This document shows positions 58,620 to 64,000 of a DNA stretch of 64,000 nucleotides, piece by piece. Made by a program: the position numbers and the translations under genes. A model generated the notes under the pieces. It was not told the DNA's origin, did not search any database, and saw only the letters and a list, made by a program, of their open reading frames with translations. Every line of letters begins with the position of its first letter. Position 1 is the first letter of the stretch. The stretch comes from DATBGS01 sp036557885. GTDB lineage: Bacteria; Chloroflexota; Ktedonobacteria; Ktedonobacterales; DATBGS01. The DNA lies in NCBI GenBank assembly GCA_036557885.1, contig DATBGS010000010.1, positions 62,001 through 126,000 of the forward strand. Direction: 5' to 3'.

Positions 58620-58654
58620 AAGGAATGAGTAATACCAATCCTCTTTTCATATAA
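58526..58654 (+). CDS. 42-residue palindrome-encoded peptide (locus B, second)
   Basis: Starts by ATGA overlap with the first peptide. Contains KGVSGRHPL (palindrome 58556-58582), a second palindrome-coded segment, and ends GMSNTNPLFI, echoing GNTNPL at the end of the locus A peptide. No known family. Translation is inferred from coupling and the shared ending. Confidence 0.5.
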   Translation: MSAYQALDWDKGVSGRHPLSQRECLPDTPSGKGMSNTNPLFI

Positions 58655-58692
58655 ACAGTCATGTAGCAATCTCAGTGTGAGGGAGGCCGATT

Positions 58693-59490
58693 ATGTCCGA
58701 GACACCCATTACTCCTGTCAAGCAGGCAAATATCACTATCGGTGGGGAAACCTTTATTGCGGTGTTGTTGTCAAATGGGGACACCGGGTTGGTGTTCCCG
58801 CATCTATGTGAGTGGTTGGGGTTGTACATCAATAGCCAAACACATCGTCTTCACGCTCATCCCACACTCTCAGCGGCGTTGGTGCTCACGCTGATACAGA
58901 CACCAGGTGGGCCTCAAGCCACCAATATCATAGTGGCGTGGGGCATTCCGCTCTGGCTAGCACGTATCCAACCCGACAAGCGCCCTCCACTGTATCGGGA
59001 GCGGCTGCTAGTATTGCAGCGAGACGCGCGGGCAGCGTTGTCGAAGGAGTTCTTTAAGGAGCCAAGCGAGGGGCCAACCCCACCAAAGCGAGAAAAACAA
59101 TCAACGAGCCTGGAGAAGTCGCCATCTATCCTTGAGGCATTACAGATGCTTCAACGCGCGGTTGTGGCTGAACAGCAAGCACGAGCGGAAGAGATGCGTG
59201 CTGTCAAGCAAGAGCAGCAGGAGATGCAAGCGCATCTGAAGCGGCTGGAAGCCAATCTCCAGGGCTATACTGAACCGAGCACGTCTGGCGGGTCACTGCC
59301 ACTCACGGGGAGGCAATACTACGAGCTTGTCAGCCTGCTGAGGAAGTTGCAGAAGCAAACCGGCATCCCGCTGGAGACGCTGGCAGCGGTGGTGGCTGAT
59401 CACTGCGGCGCTGATCATCTCACCGCCATTCCACAGGCAGCCTGGCCGGAGGCGTTGGCCTGGGTGCAGAGTAGACTGCAAGCCAGGTAG
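58693..59490 (+). CDS. P22-type antirepressor N-domain protein with coiled coil (locus B)
   Basis: 265 residues; GGGAGG 6 nt before the ATG. Paralog of 42595-43452: N-domain (VLLSNGDTGLVFPHLCEWLGL, HRLHAHPTLSAALVL, YRERLLVLQRDARAALSKEFF), a shorter coiled coil (about 150-195, AEEMRAVKQEQQEMQAHLKR), and the same C-terminal domain (LPLT..., ADHCGADHLTAIPQAAWPEA). The middle differs in length, the ends are strongly conserved, so N- and C-domains are under constraint. No phage genes nearby. Confidence 0.88.
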   Translation: MSETPITPVKQANITIGGETFIAVLLSNGDTGLVFPHLCEWLGLYINSQTHRLHAHPTLSAALVLTLIQTPGGPQATNIIVAWGIPLWLARIQPDKRPPLYRERLLVLQRDARAALSKEFFKEPSEGPTPPKREKQSTSLEKSPSILEALQMLQRAVVAEQQARAEEMRAVKQEQQEMQAHLKRLEANLQGYTEPSTSGGSLPLTGRQYYELVSLLRKLQKQTGIPLETLAAVVADHCGADHLTAIPQAAWPEALAWVQSRLQAR

Positions 59491-59516
59491 CGGGCTAGCA
59501 GCCCGCGCTACAAGCG
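59488..59516. repeat. Short degenerate palindrome after locus B
   Basis: TAGCGGGCTAGCAGCCCGCGCTACAAGC: near palindrome with the family's GCTACAAGC end. It overlaps the stop codon and separates two convergent genes, so it may serve as terminator. Confidence 0.5.
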
Positions 59517-59524
59517 CCCCCAGG

Positions 59525-60817
59525 CTAGCCTACCCAATAGCTCGCGGTAAAGAGGACGATATTTAAGACGGAGAAGCAGCCCATCGTTAGCAAAACGGTC
59601 TGGCGCAGGGTGGGGCGCGTGGCTGTCCAGCGGCAGGCCACGAGCAGGAACGGAAAGAGTACCAGACTATAGCGGTTGTAGGCAAACAGGGTGCCAGAAA
59701 GCAGTGGCAGCAGCATGTTGCCAAGAAGAAAGACGCGATAGGACCAGCGCAGCGCCCGCCACATGACGAGCAGCAAGATACCATCCACCACAAGCGCCAG
59801 CACGTAACTCAACGTGATAAAAGCGCCCTGACCATGCCAGGGCCAATGGGTAACAAGCCACAGAATATCCTGCGCGGGCGCCGCAAGAACGTTAAGCGTA
59901 AAATGGCGATCTCCCCAGCCCAGCTTATACGCATGCTGAAACGCCAATGGGTCGCGCAGCGCAACCAGGAGATAGAACGCATACGCAGCCAGGCCCGCTA
60001 ACCCCATCGCTGCTGCTCCCATCCCTCGCCAGAATTGGCGCTGCTGGATGCCTTCCACCAGCACAGCCCCAGCCAGGATAATTCCAGGGAGCCGTGTGGC
60101 GGTTGCCAGCGCGCAACACAGCCCCGCCAGCCACCAGCGCTGATGACGCATCGCCAGAAAACAAGCAACACAGGCGAGCAAAAAGAGCACTTCTGTATAG
60201 ACCGCCAGCAAAAATACCGCTGCTGGCACAAGCACAAAATAGAGCGGGGCAAGCTTAGCGGCCTGGTCGCCAGATTCTTCACGAACCAGTTGAGTAAAGA
60301 GCATAACGGTAAGCAGCAGCAAGACACGATTGACGAGCACCCCAGCCAGGAGATAATTGCCCCCAAACAGCACCCCCACGACATGTATCAGCCCAGGAAA
60401 TGCCGGAAAAAACGCATCAAGAATATTGACCTGCGGCGCGTAGCCCTGCGCCGCCAGCAAGACATACCAGACGCCATCCCAACGCGCCCACATGGTCAAG
60501 GAAAGCGGATACGTTGCGTGTTGAAAGGCCGGGTGATTCTGGAAGAAGGCCGGGGAATCGCTGCTGGGAGGAAAGATGCTGACGGCGAGATAGCCGATCA
60601 ACTGCGCTACAAACTCCCAGGTTAGCGTCACCAATAAGGCGTGAACCAGCAGGCGATGTCTTGTATAGAAGTCTGCCAGGGCGCGTTGGCGCTCTGCCCA
60701 TCTGCTTACATCTCCTGATGTGTGGGCCTGCTGTGTGGAAAGCTCAGCTTCTGGCGTGTGGGTCGCTGGACTCCAATTGATCTTTACACCAGAAAGCAAT
60801 GATCGGAAAAATGCCAT
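59525..60817 (-). CDS. PIG-V-like membrane mannosyltransferase (GT-C fold)
   Basis: 430 residues, about ten hydrophobic segments. The pattern MWARWDGVWYVLLAAQGY with FFPAFPGLIHVVG is that of PIG-V and related GT-C enzymes, which use a lipid-linked mannose on the outer face of the membrane. The acidic residue of WDG is the likely catalytic region. The first 45 residues are a polar cytoplasmic lead. Divergent from kinase 3. Confidence 0.82.
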   Translation of the reverse strand: MAFFRSLLSGVKINWSPATHTPEAELSTQQAHTSGDVSRWAERQRALADFYTRHRLLVHALLVTLTWEFVAQLIGYLAVSIFPPSSDSPAFFQNHPAFQHATYPLSLTMWARWDGVWYVLLAAQGYAPQVNILDAFFPAFPGLIHVVGVLFGGNYLLAGVLVNRVLLLLTVMLFTQLVREESGDQAAKLAPLYFVLVPAAVFLLAVYTEVLFLLACVACFLAMRHQRWWLAGLCCALATATRLPGIILAGAVLVEGIQQRQFWRGMGAAAMGLAGLAAYAFYLLVALRDPLAFQHAYKLGWGDRHFTLNVLAAPAQDILWLVTHWPWHGQGAFITLSYVLALVVDGILLLVMWRALRWSYRVFLLGNMLLPLLSGTLFAYNRYSLVLFPFLLVACRWTATRPTLRQTVLLTMGCFSVLNIVLFTASYWVG

Positions 60818-60848
60818 ATGTTTTGATCACCCTCGCTCATTTCAGACA

Positions 60849-60867
60849 GATCGCTCATAGAGCGATC
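60849..60867. promoter_or_regulatory. Possible operator between PIG-V-like gene and kinase 3
   Basis: GATCGCTC-ATA-GAGCGATC, perfect 8-bp arms, in the 203-bp divergent region. No regulator gene is adjacent, so the role is unproven. Confidence 0.4.
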
Positions 60868-61020
60868 AGCTACAAAATCGCAGGTGACGTGCCAGCAGGC
60901 AACAAGCAAGAAGGCGAAGGAAAACAGGATGCGGCTTCGTTCGTTATGATGATAGACGGAAAAGGCCGAATGTTCACATTGGCCCATCTCATCAACGGAG
61001 CGCCGTTACTGGAGGACTCA

Positions 61021-63435
61021 ATGGCCGGAATGGAAGGGGCGCGACTTGGCGCCTATGAACTTATCGAGCGCGTGGGCAGTGGAGGGATGGCCGAAGTCTA
61101 CCGCGCAAAACAACTCAGCGCCTTCGGGCGAGAAGTGGCCGTGAAGGTCATTCGGCGCGGATTTAGCGAAGACCCGCTTTTTCGTCAGCGCTTTCTGCGC
61201 GAGGCCCAGGCCATTGCCAGGCTCTCACACCCCCATATTTTGCCACTGATTGAGTTTGGGGAAGAACGCGATATTTTATATCTGGTGATGCCCTATTTCT
61301 CTGGGGGAACTCTGCGCTCGCTGCTGGAGCGGGTCCAGGGGCCGCTTTCTCTCAAGGATGCCACCGAGATTTTGGAGCAGCTTTGTGACGCGGTGCAGTA
61401 TGCCCACGAGCAGGGGATTGTCCACCGCGACATTAAGCCGCAAAACGTGCTGATTCAGCGTGGCAAGCATTTGCTGCTGGCGGATTTTGGCATCGCCCGC
61501 GATACCAGCGATGAACGCCTGACGATGACTGGCGCAGGCGTGGGCACCGTTGAATACATGGCGCCAGAGCAGGCGATGGGAAAAGGCGATAAGCGCAGCG
61601 ATGTCTATAGTCTGGGCATCATCTTTTTCCAGATGTTGGGTGGGCGGGTGCCGTTTACTGGAAGCACTCCGATGGAAACACTGATGAAACAGGCCACCGA
61701 ATTACCCGCACCCATCCATACGTTGAATGCGGCGCTCCCGGCAGAGACTGAGAAGGTGCTCAACAAAGTCCTTGAGAAAGACCCCAGAGATCGCTTCCAA
61801 AGCCCCAACCAATTTTTCCAGGCGGCGCAGCAATTGTTGCAGCCGCGCCCTCCATCCGGGGCAAACATGGGAGCGCGAGCAGCGCCCTTGCCGCCATCCA
61901 CGTCAGGCGGGCAGCCCAATAGCGGCGGGGCTTCGCGCCCTGGAAGCAGCGGAGCCAGCCATGTAGCGACACCTGTTTCTGGGAGGCCAGGAGCAAACAC
62001 TGCTGCTGGCGCAAGCAGAGGGTCTTCTGGGACAGAACAGCGATTTGACGCGCCAACTTCTTCCAGCCGAAGCACACCGACCAGGGACGATTACAGGGCT
62101 GGTGGCCCTCCACCACAGCAGCCAGGAGCAAGGGCTGGAAAATCTTCTGGTCGCCCTGGCAGCCGGGCAGCAGGTGTGGCCCCTGGAATGCCAGGAAAAG
62201 GCGAACCAAAACGCGGGGGGCGCAAATGGCTGCTTTACACTGGGGTGCTGCTGGCGGTGCTGGCGCTGGGTGTCGTTGGAGTCGCCGCAGCGCAGCTTTT
62301 CCGCAGTAAGCAGATCTCTGCAACAGGCACCGAGACGCCAGGAAACAACCCAACCGCCACAGCTACCGCTGTTGTTTCGCCACTCCAGGCGTTTGCCTAT
62401 GGGTTCATGCGCAATTATCAGGTTTTTGCGGCAGCAAAAGGCGCAGACCCCAAACAAGTGACGAATATCGCCAAGGTCGGCCAGCCCAACGCGGGATTGA
62501 ATGGGGGCGTCAATTTTGATTTTCTCGCCAGTCCGTTGCTATTCTCGCCAGATGGACGCTATATCGCTTGTCTGATTCAGATAGTGGACGCGCCGCGCGA
62601 TGGGTTTCTGGGCGGCAATTTGTATGTGATAGACACCACTACTGGCACTGTCACAACTCCCAAAGAACTAGGCAGCAGTCGGCTGTTGTTCTCGCAGGGA
62701 GGTGATAACGCTCTGGCCTGGAAAGATAGCCAGACGTTGTTGATTGCCGGGGATACCAGCCATAACCCGATTCTGGCCTATGATGCTCCATCGGGAAAAC
62801 TTTCGGCGTTCTTTTCGCCCTCACCTCCTGACGCCTCGGCTGGCTCGATCATTGTTCGCGGCCAGGTAGCTTTTTACACGGTATTGATTCCATCTGGTGA
62901 TAATGGAAATCTCGTGCTGCATCGGGTGGACCTGAATACCCATGCCGATACGCAGCTTATTACGCTGGGAAAGGTGCCTCTGGTGGTGGGACCAGGGTTT
63001 TCGGCCAATGGCTATGCGCCGTTCGACATCTCGCCAGATGGCACGCATATTCTGTGGCGTGGGGCAAACGGAAGCACCCCAGATGGCATCTGGTACGCGA
63101 ATGTAGACGGGTCGGGGGTGCAGCAGCTTTTCAATGGTTTGGACCTGGGCACGGCGGAGTTTGCGGGACCAGCCCCAAGTTTTTCTCCTGATGGGAAGAA
63201 AGTTTTGATGCGAACCGATCAGGCAGTTTATACCTCCAACCTGGATGGCAGCACCATTCAAAAATACGCCCAGAACGGCCAGGCAGACTGGCTTCCCAAC
63301 AGCAGCGGTATCACCATTGCGGTGAACACTGGAACTGCGCAGAACCCAGGCCCATACAAGGGGGTGCAATGCGACCCTGCAAACGGGAATTGCGCGGATT
63401 TGCTGGATGACGTTTTAGCACTGTATTGGGCATGA
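61021..63435 (+). CDS. Hanks-type Ser/Thr kinase with extracellular TolB/PD40-like propeller (kinase 3)
   Basis: 804 residues from ATG 61021 (GGAGG 5 nt upstream); upstream in-frame ATGs lack a site. Kinase domain at about 14-275: GSGGMAEVY, VAVKVI, HRDIKPQNVLI, DFGIARD. Residues 275-405 are a Pro/Ser/Gly-rich linker. About 408-430 is a membrane segment. About 460-800 is a propeller with PD40-type motifs (LLFSPDGRYIACLIQI, FDISPDGTHILW, PSFSPDGKKVLM). This is the PknB-like layout with an outside sensor. Strong terminator follows. Confidence 0.94.
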   Translation: MAGMEGARLGAYELIERVGSGGMAEVYRAKQLSAFGREVAVKVIRRGFSEDPLFRQRFLREAQAIARLSHPHILPLIEFGEERDILYLVMPYFSGGTLRSLLERVQGPLSLKDATEILEQLCDAVQYAHEQGIVHRDIKPQNVLIQRGKHLLLADFGIARDTSDERLTMTGAGVGTVEYMAPEQAMGKGDKRSDVYSLGIIFFQMLGGRVPFTGSTPMETLMKQATELPAPIHTLNAALPAETEKVLNKVLEKDPRDRFQSPNQFFQAAQQLLQPRPPSGANMGARAAPLPPSTSGGQPNSGGASRPGSSGASHVATPVSGRPGANTAAGASRGSSGTEQRFDAPTSSSRSTPTRDDYRAGGPPPQQPGARAGKSSGRPGSRAAGVAPGMPGKGEPKRGGRKWLLYTGVLLAVLALGVVGVAAAQLFRSKQISATGTETPGNNPTATATAVVSPLQAFAYGFMRNYQVFAAAKGADPKQVTNIAKVGQPNAGLNGGVNFDFLASPLLFSPDGRYIACLIQIVDAPRDGFLGGNLYVIDTTTGTVTTPKELGSSRLLFSQGGDNALAWKDSQTLLIAGDTSHNPILAYDAPSGKLSAFFSPSPPDASAGSIIVRGQVAFYTVLIPSGDNGNLVLHRVDLNTHADTQLITLGKVPLVVGPGFSANGYAPFDISPDGTHILWRGANGSTPDGIWYANVDGSGVQQLFNGLDLGTAEFAGPAPSFSPDGKKVLMRTDQAVYTSNLDGSTIQKYAQNGQADWLPNSSGITIAVNTGTAQNPGPYKGVQCDPANGNCADLLDDVLALYWA

Positions 63436-63450
63436 CCTGTAGAGGCATCT

Positions 63451-63492
63451 CCGTGCAGCGCCAGCCTCAGTGCTGGCGCTGCACGGTTTTTT
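63451..63492. terminator. Bidirectional terminator
   Basis: 15-bp perfect stem CCGTGCAGCGCCAGC (63451-63465) / GCTGGCGCTGCACGG (63472-63486), then TTTTTT on the plus strand. Lies between convergent kinase 3 and PIG-L genes. Confidence 0.92.
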
Positions 63493-64000
63493 ATCTCAAC
63501 CCCGCAAAGAGGTCGCGCACTGCCCCCGGATCAGCGGTATCCACTGGCACACCATCAGCCAGCGCAAAATATTCTGTGCTGCGCCATTGGGCGGTAACTT
63601 CGGCTGGCATGCGGGCAAAGGGGCTGTTCGGGTTCAGTTGGGTTTTGTGGTTGCCAAGCGATTTGCGCTTGAGGTCTATATATTCCGCGACTTCGACCTG
63701 ATTCGTGATGGCTTCATCTGGCAGGCCAAGTTCTTCAATATTCATTCCGGTGAAGTTGCTTGACATCCCTGCTTCTTGAGCAACTTTGGCAAGTTGGCGA
63801 ATCCGACTGCGTGGAAAAGAGGCATAATAGAGGCGTTTGGCTTCCCACGCCGGGCCTGCTTCAGGGTACTGCGAGGCGTCTTTGGCTACACGAAAAGCTC
63901 TGGTAGTCAATTGACTGATGCGAATATGGTCAGGATGTCCATAGCCACCAGTGGGGTCAAAGGTGACTATCACGGTTGGCCTGAACTCACGAATGATGCG
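63491..64000 (-). CDS. PIG-L/LmbE-family deacetylase, C-terminal part (5' end outside window)
   Basis: The frame is open to the right edge, giving at least 170 residues. The visible motif TFDPTGGYGHPDHI with the metal-site His (GHPDH) is the second half of the PIG-L zinc site; the AHPDDE half lies beyond the window. Layout of the tail (TNQVEVAEYIDLKRKSL, then CQ-less HKTQLN) matches mycothiol-type deacetylases (MshB/Mca) or a general GlcNAc-deacetylase. Confidence 0.85.
   Translation of the reverse strand, partial: RIIREFRPTVIVTFDPTGGYGHPDHIRISQLTTRAFRVAKDASQYPEAGPAWEAKRLYYASFPRSRIRQLAKVAQEAGMSSNFTGMNIEELGLPDEAITNQVEVAEYIDLKRKSLGNHKTQLNPNSPFARMPAEVTAQWRSTEYFALADGVPVDTADPGAVRDLFAGLR

Noticed and set aside
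60799..61020. 74-residue extension of kinase 3
   Set aside because: No ribosome site; overlaps the divergent gene's start and promoter. GGAGG at 61011 marks ATG 61021.

Overview
The window looks like a chromosomal segment of a GC-rich, non-photosynthetic Chloroflexota bacterium, most likely of the Ktedonobacteria type. This rests on gene content, not on any marker gene: three Hanks-type Ser/Thr kinases each fused to a different beta-propeller, an intein-bearing SufB, WYL, MarR-GNAT and LLM-type proteins, short palindromic repeats scattered between genes, and strong Shine-Dalgarno sites. I see no rRNA, tRNA, IS transposase, CRISPR array or complete prophage.

Layout. 1-10.6 kb: end of an amino-acid permease, a DUF2231-Rieske protein, a membrane-anchored S53 peptidase, an M32 carboxypeptidase, an aldo/keto reductase plus MFS exporter pair, and a divergent ArsR / MarR-GNAT regulator pair with readable promoters and palindromic operators. 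10.6-24.4 kb: glgB, a WYL regulator divergent from an LLM oxidoreductase, secreted CAP and Gly/Asp-rich proteins, a polysaccharide deacetylase, an MBL hydrolase, a large LCP protein, a HIT protein and a PHP phosphoesterase. 24.4-35.2 kb: kinase 1, a MarR-CLC channel pair, a leucine-dehydrogenase-like plus arginase-like operon, a holin-like protein, and an orphan sufB carrying a 178-residue mini-intein. 35.2-40.8 kb: a tight seven-gene minus-strand operon (acyl-CoA dehydrogenase, HAD phosphatase, two MaoC half-subunits, methyltransferase, DUF429-like, SCO6745-like). 40.9-60.8 kb: a ribbon-helix-helix-like regulator, glycerate kinase, an ABC exporter, kinase 2 (WD40), a PQQ-propeller lipoprotein, an EmrB-type exporter, an NCS1 permease, a SRPBCC gene broken by an in-frame TGA next to an EXPERA membrane protein, and an amino-acid catabolic operon (D-amino-acid-oxidase-like, EamA exporter, threonine ammonia-lyase, SDR). 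60.8-64 kb: a PIG-V-like glycosyltransferase, kinase 3 and a truncated PIG-L deacetylase.

The most unusual content is a locus present twice in opposite orientation (about 43.98-42.60 kb and 58.17-59.49 kb). Each copy has the same TTGACA-17-TAT(T/C)CT promoter, a conserved leader of about 235 nt with compensating stems, very short ORFs that begin MAD after a strong ribosome binding site and whose codons are themselves DNA palindromes (encoding units resembling K-x-V-x4-P-L), and then a protein with a P22-type antirepressor N-terminal domain, a coiled-coil middle and a conserved C-terminal domain. There are no phage genes around either copy. I propose this as the candidate undescribed system; its function is unknown.
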